A DNA stretch of 64,000 nucleotides, from positions 1,212,001-1,276,000 of the forward strand of contig JADJLQ010000001.1 of NCBI GenBank assembly GCA_016709995.1, written 5' to 3'. Below, in pieces: positions 18,413 through 28,698 of the stretch (positions are counted from its first letter, which is position 1; each line of letters begins with the position of its first letter). A model generated the notes under the pieces. It made no database searches. It was not told where the DNA came from and was given only the letters and a program-made list of their open reading frames with translations. This DNA is from Saprospiraceae bacterium. GTDB taxonomy: Bacteria; Bacteroidota; Bacteroidia; Chitinophagales; Saprospiraceae. Made by a program: the position numbers and the translations under genes.

Positions 18413-19453
18413 ATGGAAAATAAAATACATTCATTTTCATTAAACATTGATTGGGAACTTATCCGATTGATAAGCCAGATTGACCGATTTGATGCATCTT
18501 GGACTGCAATCGAAAAGAAAGAAGGACAAAGCTTAAAGCAATTAAAAATGATTGCCACCGTTCGTAGCGTTGGAGCTTCAACGCGAATTGAAGGTTCAAG
18601 TATGTCTGATGAAGAGGTTGAAGTATTGCTCAAAGAAATTGACATCACTAAAATTGTCGATAGAGATTCTCAAGAAGTTGTAGGATATTTTGAAACCCTA
18701 GATTTAATTTCGGAATCACATGAAGAAATATCAATAACAGAAAACAGCCTGAAAAACTTGCACAATATTTTAATGAAATATAGCAAGAAAGACGAGTGGC
18801 ATAAGGGTGATTACAAGCAACATAGCAATGCTGTAGAAGCTAAGCTTCACGGTGGAACTCGACAGATAATATTTCAGACCACGGAAGCTGGATTACCGAC
18901 ACAGGATGCAATGAGATTCCTAATTGATTGGTATGTAAATGACAATGCAACTCATCCATTAGTAAAGAGTGCAATATTTGCTTATGAATTTGTGAGCATT
19001 CATCCGTTTCAAGATGGAAATGGTCGTCTGAGCAGATTGCTTTCAACTTTGCTGTTACTAAAACATGGATATAAATGGATTCAATATGTAAGTTTTGAAC
19101 ATGAAATCGAAAGTAGAAAAACTGAATACTACAGAGTTTTAAGGAGTTGTCAAGCACAAAGACCCAATGAAGATGTAACGGATTGGATTCGATTTTTCTT
19201 TGATGCTCTTGGAAATATTCAGACTCAATTAATGATTAAACTAGAAAGTAAAGGAGTTGAAACACGATTGTCGCCTCGAGAAAAATCCATTTTGACTTTT
19301 ATAGGAAATAATGCCGGATGTAAATCAGGAGATATTGCGAAAAAACTTGGAATTCCAAGTCCAACAGTTAAACGAATTTTACCTGAATTGATTGAAAAAA
19401 ATTTGATTGAAAAATTTGGGACAGGACCTGGAACTAATTATTCAATAAAGTAA
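18413..19453 (+). CDS. Fic-domain AMP-transferase with C-terminal winged helix
   Basis: A 346-residue protein that by family transfers AMP (or another nucleotide part) from ATP to a target hydroxyl. The core motif HPFQDGNGRLSRLL begins at H197 and contains all catalytic and phosphate-binding residues (HPFxxGNGRxxR). An inhibitory (S/T)xxxE(G/N) motif is present N-terminally as S56-T-R-I-E60-G, so this is an intramolecularly inhibited class II Fic. Residues about 287-346 form a winged helix (KSGDIAKKLGIPSPTVKRIL). It is AT-richer than its neighbours, lies in an accessory patch behind two tRNA genes, and has no separate antitoxin gene, as expected for class II. Self-regulation through the upstream repeats is inference. 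Confidence 0.9.
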   Translation: MENKIHSFSLNIDWELIRLISQIDRFDASWTAIEKKEGQSLKQLKMIATVRSVGASTRIEGSSMSDEEVEVLLKEIDITKIVDRDSQEVVGYFETLDLISESHEEISITENSLKNLHNILMKYSKKDEWHKGDYKQHSNAVEAKLHGGTRQIIFQTTEAGLPTQDAMRFLIDWYVNDNATHPLVKSAIFAYEFVSIHPFQDGNGRLSRLLSTLLLLKHGYKWIQYVSFEHEIESRKTEYYRVLRSCQAQRPNEDVTDWIRFFFDALGNIQTQLMIKLESKGVETRLSPREKSILTFIGNNAGCKSGDIAKKLGIPSPTVKRILPELIEKNLIEKFGTGPGTNYSIK

Positions 19454-19669
19454 AAAAAAAGCCCTAAAACAATGTGTATAATTCATAAGGGTTTTAGAGG
19501 TTTTCGAGCGTTATCTCCCGAATCATTTTGGTAGGTGGATTGATAAGTTAGAAACCCGTAATCCCTTACGACATCATACACTTTACGTTGAACCAATACA
19601 GCTGAAGCTGACCTCCCCTTTTCCTGCGTCCTGCGATTTAGGGACTGCTCTTTTCTTAAAAAATCAATT

Positions 19670-20809
19670 TCAATCCCTATACACCCTCTTTACAAAAGGA
19701 CCACTCATAAACCTATGTGGGTCGATCTGACTTTGATTGACCACTCCCTTCCAGTTTTCTTCAAATAATAGTCGGACGATCTCTGCCATCGGCGCTGCAG
19801 TCGTAGCCTGAATCGCCTTTAATTTGATATTTCCCCATGGAACCTGCTTGATCCAATAAGATTTTTCATTGAGCCAGAGGGTATTGTTTTTGTCTCGTCC
19901 TTGTGCGGCAGAATAGATCAATACAAAATCTTCCTCGACCATAGGGATATTCTCCAACATGATTCGTTGTAGCTCCGCTATTTTGTCGCGATTTTGTGGG
20001 ATGGTAGAAGTCGCTATTTTGACCCAATCATAATGACCGGGATATCTTAATGTTTTATAATCCAACTCTGATACTTTGTCAGTAAAATAATCGGGTAAGT
20101 CTGCAGCTCCTCCTGAAGTGAGGTCTGCCTCAAAAGGGAACCCATCGATGATTAAATTTTCCCTCGAAGATAAGGCCGGCACTACTGTCTTTTGAAAATT
20201 GCGGACCACGATACAATCTTCCAGATACTCAGTAGCCACCCCAACCGGGCTCCAGGTGAATCCATAAAAATGAGGATCTTTACAATTAAGTGGTAAGGCC
20301 CCTACCCTCATGATGATGCTGTCTGCTTTTTCTACTGGATATTCTTTGAACAAATCCAGGTACAACCGATGGGCCAGAATATTGATAAAACCGGGAGCCA
20401 GACCGGTTTGTAGTACAAATGCGGTGTCTGCACCTTGTGCCAATTCTATAATTTCGTTGGTCTCTTTGACATATTCTGTGAGATTGACATAATGAAGATG
20501 ATACTGCCTGGCCAATCGGGCGATACGGGGAGCCTGCGTGCCTGGCAAACAATCCAAAATGACCTGGCAAGTACTCAAAACAGCATTCATCTCCTCTGAA
20601 GATCCTTCTCTGGGCATCACCACCAATCGAACAGATGTATCACCAGAAGTGCCGGATTGGATCCACCGCGACGCTGCTTCGGCAGTCGAAGTGCTGATAT
20701 CGCCAATGGTTACTTGGATATCGTCTTTGTAATAATCTACCAACATCAAAGCCACGGCTCTGCCGATTCCACCAGCACCAGCTATAAATATATTTTTAGG
20801 TTTTGCCAT
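19670..20809 (-). CDS. Saccharopine dehydrogenase-like NAD(P) oxidoreductase
   Basis: A 379-residue protein when started at the ATG at 20809 (MAKPKNIFIAGAGGIGRAVA), which puts the Rossmann GAGGIG motif at the N-terminus as in the family; a TTG at 20836 would add nine unlikely residues. The remainder shows QTGLAPGFINILAHRLY, the typical substrate-domain start, and GGAADLPDYFTDKV. Homologues act on saccharopine or carboxynorspermidine, but without lysine or polyamine genes nearby the substrate stays open. It is divergent from the FAD/Fe-S gene. Confidence 0.82.
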   Translation of the reverse strand: MAKPKNIFIAGAGGIGRAVALMLVDYYKDDIQVTIGDISTSTAEAASRWIQSGTSGDTSVRLVVMPREGSSEEMNAVLSTCQVILDCLPGTQAPRIARLARQYHLHYVNLTEYVKETNEIIELAQGADTAFVLQTGLAPGFINILAHRLYLDLFKEYPVEKADSIIMRVGALPLNCKDPHFYGFTWSPVGVATEYLEDCIVVRNFQKTVVPALSSRENLIIDGFPFEADLTSGGAADLPDYFTDKVSELDYKTLRYPGHYDWVKIATSTIPQNRDKIAELQRIMLENIPMVEEDFVLIYSAAQGRDKNNTLWLNEKSYWIKQVPWGNIKLKAIQATTAAPMAEIVRLLFEENWKGVVNQSQIDPHRFMSGPFVKRVYRD

Positions 20810-20903
20810 ATTTTGATTGGATTGGTTGGGTGACAAAGCTATAAAGAAAATATCTGGTCTGCTGGCGAAAGCCTAATTTTACGACAATTAACTTGATGAT
20901 CAA

Positions 20904-23792
20904 ATGTTGGCCGAAAAATTACTACAAGGTTTAAAAGAGGAGATTGAAGGAGATGTCTATTGGGATGCACTGCATAAAGCGATTTATGCTACCGACGGCT
21001 CTGTGTATAGAAAAATCCCAGCTGCGATAATACACCCAAAAAATACTAAAAACATACACAAAATCGTTCTTTTTGCATTAGCCCACGAGACCAATATCAT
21101 CCCCCGGACAGCAGGCACTTCGCTGGCAGGGCAATGCGTGGGTGAGGGCATCGTGCTGGATACTTCCCGATACATGAATCATATCCTGGAGATCAATCGA
21201 CGAGAAAAATGGGTACGAGTACAACCTGGAGTAGTTAGAGATCGACTCAACCAGGTATTGGCATCCGAAAATCTTTTTTTTCCTCCAGAGACAGCCACTG
21301 CAAGCAGAGCCATGATTGGTGGTATGGTCGGGAATAATTCCTGTGGGGCCAATTCGATCGTCTACGGGTCTACCCGCGACTATGTGCAAGAATTACAGGT
21401 AGTCCTTAGCGATGGATCTATGGCTAGTATAAAATCAACTCCAGCTGCCGAAATTGATTCACCAAATCCATTTTTGTCGAAAATCAAAGGACATGTGCTA
21501 TCAACATTAGCCGCCGAAGGCGCCAGTACCGAAATCCGAAAAGAATTCCCTAAAAGATCCATACATCGCCGAAACACAGGTTATGCAGTCGACCTGGTAC
21601 TGGACCAATTGGATCTTGGTCTTTTTGACCTCACCAAATTAATCTGCGGTTCTGAAGGCACCCTGGCCATCACTACGGAGATCAAGCTCAAATTAGTAGA
21701 CCCTCCTGGCAAGGCCAGTGTGATGATCTGCCCACATTTTAGTTCAATAGACGAAAGCATGATGGCTGTGGTCACCATAATGAATCATGCACCATACACC
21801 TGCGAGCTCATGGATCGGTTTATTCTGAAATGTACTGACGGCAATGAAGTCTTTAGACAATATAAATTTTTTGTGCAAGGTGATCCTGCGGCCATATTGA
21901 TGGTAGAGTTTCGACATGATGATCCTGCGATCGCCCAGGCCAAGATCCAGGCAGTTGAAGCTGACTTAAAAGCAATGGGTCTCGGTTATGCATATCCAAT
22001 GATAGAAGAAAAAAACATCAAAAAGGTCTGGGATCTGCGACGGGCAGGATTGGGCTTGTTGGCGAATCTCGAAGGCAACAAAAAAGCAATAGAATGTATT
22101 GAGGATACAGCGGTAGCATTGGAGGACCTTCCTCAATACATCAAAGAGTTTACAGCTATGATGGACACCTACCATCAGAAGCCCTTGTATTATGCTCATG
22201 CCGGTGCAGGTGAGCTTCATTTGAGACCAGTGCTCAACATGCACGATCCTGCGGACAGGAAAGATTTTAGATCGATTTGCGAGGACAGTGCCCGCCTGGT
22301 AAAAAAATTCGATGGTTCCCTCAGTGGCGAGCATGGGGATGGCCGATTAAGAGGTGAGCTGATCCCTCTTATGATTGGAGAAAAAAACTATCAACTTCTT
22401 CGAAAGATCAAGCAGATATGGGATCCTCAAAACATCTTTAATCCGGGCAAAATAGTCGATGCTTTTAAGCTTGACAAAGACCTTCGTTACGACCACGAAA
22501 AAGCAGGGCCTGAAGTGGCTACTGTTTTTGATTTTTCTGAAACGGGTGGCTTTTATCATTCCGCAGCCCGGTGTTCTGGTTCTGCTGATTGTCGCAAACA
22601 AGCCAGCCTGGGTGGTACCATGTGTCCAAGTTTTATGGCTACCCTGGACGAAAAGGATAGTACCCGAGCGAGAGCCAATGCCTTGCGTGAATTTTATAGT
22701 GACCAGGCTCTGTCATCGATCAAAGAGATGAAAGAGGTCAAAGAAATATTAGACCTATGTTTGTCCTGTAAAGGATGCCATAACGAATGCCCGTCGAAAG
22801 TGGACATGACTATCCTGAAAGCAGAGTTTATGAACCAATACCATCAACGACAAGGATTGCCTTTCCGAACCAGCCTTTTTGGTCAAATCGATGCAATTAA
22901 TCAATACGCCTCAATCCTCCCTGCCTTCAGCAATTGGGCTCAAAATCTTTCTTTTGTAAAAAAAATGATTGGCATCCATCAGGATCGCACGCTGCCCAAT
23001 TTGTATCATCATACCTTTCGATCGTGGACCAATAAATTTGAATCTAACAAAAACAATTCTAAAAGACCAGTTCTGTTTTTTGTGGATGAATTCACCAACC
23101 ATTATGATGTAGCTATCGGCATCAAAGCGGTGGAACTCCTTGACAAACTCGGCTACCCCATACATTTTACAGATCATGGTTCCAGTGGAAGAGCCCAATT
23201 ATCAAAAGGCATGCTGGATCAAGCGCAACAACTGGCTCAAAAAAACACTGAAATCTTCCAAAAATATATCCCAAAGTATGCCATTGTAGGCATCGAACCT
23301 TCTGCCATCTTGACTCTTAAAGATGAATACCCTAAGCTTTTAAGAAACGACGCTCAAGAGCAAGCAAAAATCATCGCCCTGCATACCTTTACTTTAGAGG
23401 AATTTCTTTATCAGGAAATAAATAAAGGAAATATCATTGCAGATCAATTCGATACTACAGAAAGGGACATAAAGATTCACGGCCACTGTCATCAAAAAGC
23501 ATTGACTGACACTGAGCAAGCACTGCATGTATTAGGATTGCCAGTGGGGCATAGGATATCCATGATTCAAAGTGGATGCTGTGGTATGGCTGGCAGCTTT
23601 GGCTACGAAAAAGAACATTATGATCTGAGCATGAAAATCGGAGAACTTGTTTTATTTCCAGCTATACGAGCATCCAATGCTTCCACCATCATTGTTGCTT
23701 CAGGGACGAGTTGTCGACACCAAATATCAGATGGTACCAAAAGACTTGCTTTGCATCCGGCAGAAATATTATGGTCCGCCCTCAGGAAATAA
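20904..23792 (+). CDS. FAD-linked oxidase fused to Fe-S/CCG subunit (D-lactate or glycolate dehydrogenase-like)
   Basis: A 962-residue two-part respiratory-type dehydrogenase. Residues about 1-540 are a VAO-type FAD domain (PRTAGTSLAGQCVGEGIVLD, IGGMVGNNSCGANSIVYGST, GSEGTLAITTEIKL, ending GEHGDGRLRGELIPLMIG and NPGKIVD). Then come two Fe-S cluster motifs (SGSADCRKQASLGGTMCPSF and CLSCKGCHNECPSKVDM). The C-terminal cysteine-rich domain has HGHCHQKAL and QSGCCGMAGSFGYEKE. This is the GlcD-GlcF or Dld-II type fused into one chain. It oxidises a 2-hydroxyacid and probably donates electrons to quinone; which acid is not known. Confidence 0.93.
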   Translation: MLAEKLLQGLKEEIEGDVYWDALHKAIYATDGSVYRKIPAAIIHPKNTKNIHKIVLFALAHETNIIPRTAGTSLAGQCVGEGIVLDTSRYMNHILEINRREKWVRVQPGVVRDRLNQVLASENLFFPPETATASRAMIGGMVGNNSCGANSIVYGSTRDYVQELQVVLSDGSMASIKSTPAAEIDSPNPFLSKIKGHVLSTLAAEGASTEIRKEFPKRSIHRRNTGYAVDLVLDQLDLGLFDLTKLICGSEGTLAITTEIKLKLVDPPGKASVMICPHFSSIDESMMAVVTIMNHAPYTCELMDRFILKCTDGNEVFRQYKFFVQGDPAAILMVEFRHDDPAIAQAKIQAVEADLKAMGLGYAYPMIEEKNIKKVWDLRRAGLGLLANLEGNKKAIECIEDTAVALEDLPQYIKEFTAMMDTYHQKPLYYAHAGAGELHLRPVLNMHDPADRKDFRSICEDSARLVKKFDGSLSGEHGDGRLRGELIPLMIGEKNYQLLRKIKQIWDPQNIFNPGKIVDAFKLDKDLRYDHEKAGPEVATVFDFSETGGFYHSAARCSGSADCRKQASLGGTMCPSFMATLDEKDSTRARANALREFYSDQALSSIKEMKEVKEILDLCLSCKGCHNECPSKVDMTILKAEFMNQYHQRQGLPFRTSLFGQIDAINQYASILPAFSNWAQNLSFVKKMIGIHQDRTLPNLYHHTFRSWTNKFESNKNNSKRPVLFFVDEFTNHYDVAIGIKAVELLDKLGYPIHFTDHGSSGRAQLSKGMLDQAQQLAQKNTEIFQKYIPKYAIVGIEPSAILTLKDEYPKLLRNDAQEQAKIIALHTFTLEEFLYQEINKGNIIADQFDTTERDIKIHGHCHQKALTDTEQALHVLGLPVGHRISMIQSGCCGMAGSFGYEKEHYDLSMKIGELVLFPAIRASNASTIIVASGTSCRHQISDGTKRLALHPAEILWSALRK

Positions 23793-23811
23793 TAAATAAC
23801 AAAAAATATTC

Positions 23812-26800
23812 TTAAAGCTCAGATTTTTTCAGTTTAAGATCATCATTGAGCTGCCGCCTAAAATCCTCTATGGAATCAAATTCTTTTCGCCAGGATATAC
23901 CGCCTCCGATACGATCTTTTAATTGGCCCTGACTGATATCATCTTTTCTTGCATAAGCTCTTATTTTAAGTCTTCTGTCTTTAGTCAAGGCATATTCGAC
24001 TTCAAAGTGTGGAGTGATCAGTCTGTCAAACAAAGTACTATTGACAAAATTGGCGCCAACGCCTACACTCAACCTATCTTCAAAAAACTTAGGCCCAAGA
24101 TTTATATTCACCTCATCAAAAATAGAGAGGTTGTTGATATCAACGGCATTGGTATTGTTGTAATAGTTGACATCAAAATCAAATCCAGAAATTACATTAT
24201 TATCAGCAACCAATTCCTTAAGTGCATTTTCTACCAATAATGAAAGCTGACTACTGACGAACTGTGAAAGATTATTGATGGTAGAACCTATGACCCCACT
24301 GGATGCCACCAGTTGATTGGGGGGCAAAAAACTACCCCATACCATCAAACCCAATACCTGCTGATTTAACGCATTTTGATCGGATTTGAGCAGATTGAGT
24401 TTTTGATCAACTATGCTCCGCAAATTGCCAGTAAGATTGGGGATTTCAATATTGAAACTGATCTCAGGCTTGAACAATTCGCCGTACAAATGCATGCCGA
24501 GGTCTATATTAGCTTGGGTCCTGAGCTCTCCGCTTTGAAGTGAATTCTCGTATTCGGGCAAAAGATTTATAAGATTTGAAGTAAGCCCCTTGTATTCTGC
24601 ATCGAGATCAATGATAGCACCTATCGGATCACCATTCCATTGGATAGTACCACCTTGTTTAATTGAAAAAGGTTTGTTGACCACACCAAACAACGTAAAT
24701 AAATATTCCCCCCGGTCTACTTCATAGTTTCCATACATAGTGATATCTCCACTGCGTTCAAATCTCATTTGCAATACTCCATTGCCAACACCTTTTAGGA
24801 TATCTCCTTTTTTTTCATCAAATATCAAAGATACTTCTGCATCATTGTTAACCGTGAGATCTATACCTACAGATACTCCTCTTGCCGCTAATATCCTTTT
24901 TGATTTCAAAGTATCTTGATTTGTATTAACCTGAGGCCTAAATCGCACCAGCCTATCTGTGGTGGTGGTGGTGGCCTGACTGATAGGAATATACAGTGCA
25001 GATGGCCTGGCCGTAGTGCCCTGCACATCTATATCGATCATATTGAATGGTCCATGAAACCTTGCTACCATGTTTCCTACCACAGTACCATAATAATCCG
25101 GATTCTGCTCTTTGGTAGTCTTCAAGACTAAAAATCTATTGGAAGACACGCCTGCATCCAGTCTGAAATTTTTAAAATGATCATGTAGGATGCCGCCGCT
25201 CAAAGTAGCCAGATTACCCAATTCATCCTTCAATTGGATTCCGGCCACATTGATTATATTGTTATTAATTTTCACGGGCTGTGTGCCCAAACTATAAGTA
25301 GTATTGAGGTAGTTTACCTTCAAGCCACCATCTCTTATTTGGATATCACCATCAAAATTTGGTTTATTATCAACCTTAGTGATGTCTAAACGGCCCTGCA
25401 TATTGCCCTGGGTATTGTCCACTATATCATCAATTAAAAACTCAAACAACTTTAAAGGAAAATCTTTAAATATTACTTTGAACTGATAATTATTTTTTAC
25501 TCCATTAGAAAGCAAACCTTCTTTATCATAGTACCCTTCCCCTATTAACTGCCGCTTGCCATCCAACATCGCCAGACTTATCTTGAGCGGTTGATTCATA
25601 CTGGGTGTGTATGCGTTCAAATCCAATAATCCAAAATACGAATCATTGATCCAAATTGAATCTATTAATCCGGCCACTTTTAATCCCTTTAGGTTAGCTA
25701 TATTTTCTACCTCTGCTTTGAGGTTGACATTTCCTTTTAACTGCCATTGTTTAAGTGGCATAAATGAATTGATCCAGTTTATATCAAGATTAGTAACCTC
25801 TGCTTTCAATCCATTTGAACCTACACTTGCAAATTCAATTTTTTCAATTCCATTGACAAACTGAAGATTTTTAGTTCTTATAAAACCCGGACGAAAGGAT
25901 ATTTCATTGTCTGGTAATATGTCCCAATTTCGATCCAGAAACGACACCTGCGAAGTTGCAAATTTTAATGTATATGTAGAATCGATTAATTCCATTGTTC
26001 CATTCAAGGCGACATTATTGATCAGGTTTGCTACTTTAGGGGTTTTGATGGAAAAATTCATTTTGTTATAGGACAAGTCAGCTGTAAGCACGACATGCGG
26101 CATGCGAAAGTCTTTAGAAATGGTGGAGTCTACATAAGAAGAGGTAAAGGCAAGAGCACCTTTGGCTTCTAAGCGGCCTACTGAATTGAAAATACTTAAA
26201 TTCTTCACGCGAAGGTCCGGGATATTCCAGTTAGTCTGGAAATATTTCTGACCAGCATCGACAGCTCCACTTATTTTAATCGGCTGAGAAACATACATCT
26301 CCGTGTGGAGCAATTCTTCAAATCCCACGAGGTCTTTAATCAAGAACTCAAATCGATATTTTTGTAATTTGTTACTGTCCGATGTAGCTAATAATTTTTT
26401 ATACAGGTCTAAACTGTGAGCAATTTCAGGAAATTGGAGGATCATTTGCTGTCTCAATGCGGGCCAGATGTCCTTGAGTGTATAACTACCTTCAATAAAG
26501 CCATCTACCCAATCTGACCTGACATTCAGCCGTTGTAATCCTGCTAGCGTCTGTGTCGCTGTCAAAGAAAGGTTTTGAAGGATCACCTCTGAAGTATCCT
26601 GAATGATAATAAGATGCTGGAGGTTAACTTCACCTATTAAATCTTCTATTTTTTTCCCTTGTAAGGAAATATCTATATCGCCTTTTAATGCCAGAGGCCG
26701 TTTAGACAAATTCAGTTTATATAGATCCAGATTCTTTACTTCTGAAACAAAATCATAGGAAGGCGCAATTTCTGTAAAATCTATCTTTCCACTAAAATTA

Positions 26801-28593
26801 AGGTCTGCGTTCTTGTCGTGCATATTAAGTGCACCATCCAATAGTCGTTGCTGCAATTTGCCATTAAATATCGCATTAGAATAGGTGTAACCTTTAAACT
26901 CCAGTACTTCCACATTGGCATTTACGCTGGCACTGGCAGACTTGGCTTGTAATCCGACTCCGTCTGACACGGTGGCTTTAAGTGACACCTTGCCCCAGTC
27001 ACTATTGCCCGTCCAGGTTTTTAAATCAAAATTATTTAACTCTAGTTCTCCACTATATCTGGCTTGCTCAATGCCATTTTTGGTATTCATTCTCATATCC
27101 ATTTTGGTGATACCGAGTTCAGAATTCAAAATACCATATGCCACAAAATCCTGGATTGATCCATCAAAACTTCCCTTGAATTTCAGATTTCCAAGTTTAT
27201 CAATATTTTGGAGTTTTTCTATCCCTTTTATTAAATCACGTAGAATCTTGGCTTGGGTAGTCAGAGAATTTATTCGAAGCGAATAAAATGCTTCTTTGGG
27301 CTTGGTCAGATCCGTGATCTCAATTCGGCCATCAAACTCAGCCAAATCTTTCAGTCTGATCCTGGTATTTTTACTCGCTAGTTCGTTCAAAGTACCTGTA
27401 AACTTACCATCGAGATATACCTTTTGGTTATAATATTTTTTGATAAATGCCGACTGATCCATGCTGGGTATCCATTCACTTAATTCTTTTAAAGAGATGG
27501 CTGTATTTTTAAAATTGACATCCAATTTTACCCGATCTGCAAAAAATTTAAAGTCACCTAAGGAATCATATCTAAATGTCAGCGAATCGGAGACATAACT
27601 CTCAGTTGTATTCAGTGCCATTCCTAGAGCTTGAGCCTGGTGGTTATCGAAGAATACTTTATCCACCTGGAAAGATTTAATCCCCCAACCTTCTTGGTTA
27701 AGCGCTTGTATTTGCTCGACTTTAAAGCTTAATGCACCTTTGTCTAAAACCACATTTTCCAGGGATATTCGAGCATCATTCATGTGCTGCCCCAACCTGT
27801 TCAAAATGGATTGGTTAGGCCAGCCTTCGGTGGCAAATTTGCCATTTGCCACACTCAATTTATTTATTTTTATTACCCAGTTTGTATCAGTCCACAGTGC
27901 TTTACCCGATTTTTGGGCCAGAAGCCCTAGTTTTGACAGATTAATCTCAGGTCCATTCAATTGGATGGTATTAATCAGGATCGTTTTGTTGGTTATATCC
28001 ACTTTCTCTATGGCCAACTCTCCATTTTCAAGAATATAACTATTGTCTATTTTATCTGACTTATCCCTGAAGGAAACTCTATCCAGTGAGATATTTTTCA
28101 GGTCTAACTCTAAGGCAGATTTTTGGGCCTGATCCTTATTAGCTTTGGGCACAAAAAGACGGTTCAGGATAGAAGTGAGTGTGCTGGTTGAATCCCCATC
28201 CATAATTTGGTTATTAATACTAACATCCTGAAGTTTAATATCGTGGATGGATAATTGGCCCCGAATCAAAGCCAGGATATTCATATCGATACTGGCTGAT
28301 AAATAACCTGCATATAAGGCCGTATCTTTTAAAGCGTCTTCTACATAAAATTGATTTATCTGCAGATTGCTCAGCCATTCCAGGCGAATTTTCCCAATTG
28401 AAACTTTCTGATTTAATTTATCCTGCAAATATACTTCTGTCTTCTGACGAGCTATATTTTGCACCGCAGGCACCTGCAGCACCAAAGTAAGCAATAAAAG
28501 CAGACCTATAATTATAAATACAAACAGCAACAATCTCCGCATGATTTTACCGAAGATGGTGGGATTGTAGGGTGCTGTTGGCTTGCTTTCCAT
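23812..28593 (-). CDS. tamB: TamB-like translocation and assembly module / AsmA-type lipid-transfer protein
   Basis: A 1593-residue envelope protein with one N-terminal transmembrane anchor (LLLFVFIIIGLLLLLTLVLQ, about residues 21-40) and a long beta-rich periplasmic body with repeated D-V-x-F/L-x-D patterns. The last ~450 residues are the DUF490/TamB domain (VSVGIDLTVNNDAEVSLIFD, LKGVGNGVLQMRFERSGDIT, MYGNYEVDRGEYLFTLFGVV). The family bridges inner and outer membrane and moves phospholipids or helps insert barrel proteins. The Bacteroidota version is larger than the E. coli one (1259). No TamA-like partner is adjacent. Confidence 0.93.
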   Translation of the reverse strand: MESKPTAPYNPTIFGKIMRRLLLFVFIIIGLLLLLTLVLQVPAVQNIARQKTEVYLQDKLNQKVSIGKIRLEWLSNLQINQFYVEDALKDTALYAGYLSASIDMNILALIRGQLSIHDIKLQDVSINNQIMDGDSTSTLTSILNRLFVPKANKDQAQKSALELDLKNISLDRVSFRDKSDKIDNSYILENGELAIEKVDITNKTILINTIQLNGPEINLSKLGLLAQKSGKALWTDTNWVIKINKLSVANGKFATEGWPNQSILNRLGQHMNDARISLENVVLDKGALSFKVEQIQALNQEGWGIKSFQVDKVFFDNHQAQALGMALNTTESYVSDSLTFRYDSLGDFKFFADRVKLDVNFKNTAISLKELSEWIPSMDQSAFIKKYYNQKVYLDGKFTGTLNELASKNTRIRLKDLAEFDGRIEITDLTKPKEAFYSLRINSLTTQAKILRDLIKGIEKLQNIDKLGNLKFKGSFDGSIQDFVAYGILNSELGITKMDMRMNTKNGIEQARYSGELELNNFDLKTWTGNSDWGKVSLKATVSDGVGLQAKSASASVNANVEVLEFKGYTYSNAIFNGKLQQRLLDGALNMHDKNADLNFSGKIDFTEIAPSYDFVSEVKNLDLYKLNLSKRPLALKGDIDISLQGKKIEDLIGEVNLQHLIIIQDTSEVILQNLSLTATQTLAGLQRLNVRSDWVDGFIEGSYTLKDIWPALRQQMILQFPEIAHSLDLYKKLLATSDSNKLQKYRFEFLIKDLVGFEELLHTEMYVSQPIKISGAVDAGQKYFQTNWNIPDLRVKNLSIFNSVGRLEAKGALAFTSSYVDSTISKDFRMPHVVLTADLSYNKMNFSIKTPKVANLINNVALNGTMELIDSTYTLKFATSQVSFLDRNWDILPDNEISFRPGFIRTKNLQFVNGIEKIEFASVGSNGLKAEVTNLDINWINSFMPLKQWQLKGNVNLKAEVENIANLKGLKVAGLIDSIWINDSYFGLLDLNAYTPSMNQPLKISLAMLDGKRQLIGEGYYDKEGLLSNGVKNNYQFKVIFKDFPLKLFEFLIDDIVDNTQGNMQGRLDITKVDNKPNFDGDIQIRDGGLKVNYLNTTYSLGTQPVKINNNIINVAGIQLKDELGNLATLSGGILHDHFKNFRLDAGVSSNRFLVLKTTKEQNPDYYGTVVGNMVARFHGPFNMIDIDVQGTTARPSALYIPISQATTTTTDRLVRFRPQVNTNQDTLKSKRILAARGVSVGIDLTVNNDAEVSLIFDEKKGDILKGVGNGVLQMRFERSGDITMYGNYEVDRGEYLFTLFGVVNKPFSIKQGGTIQWNGDPIGAIIDLDAEYKGLTSNLINLLPEYENSLQSGELRTQANIDLGMHLYGELFKPEISFNIEIPNLTGNLRSIVDQKLNLLKSDQNALNQQVLGLMVWGSFLPPNQLVASSGVIGSTINNLSQFVSSQLSLLVENALKELVADNNVISGFDFDVNYYNNTNAVDINNLSIFDEVNINLGPKFFEDRLSVGVGANFVNSTLFDRLITPHFEVEYALTKDRRLKIRAYARKDDISQGQLKDRIGGGISWRKEFDSIEDFRRQLNDDLKLKKSEL

Positions 28594-28698
28594 ACTTAAC
28601 TAAAATAACGCAACAAATTGATTTATAGTTACCTTGGCAAGACAATTAAGTAGAGCTTAACAAAATTAGCTTTGTTTATATCCATAAGATCAAAGGTG

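Noticed and set aside
19462..19500. Terminator after fic (CTAAAAC ... GTTTTAG)
   Set aside because: Only a 7-bp AT-rich stem with a long loop and no T-run after it; too weak to annotate.
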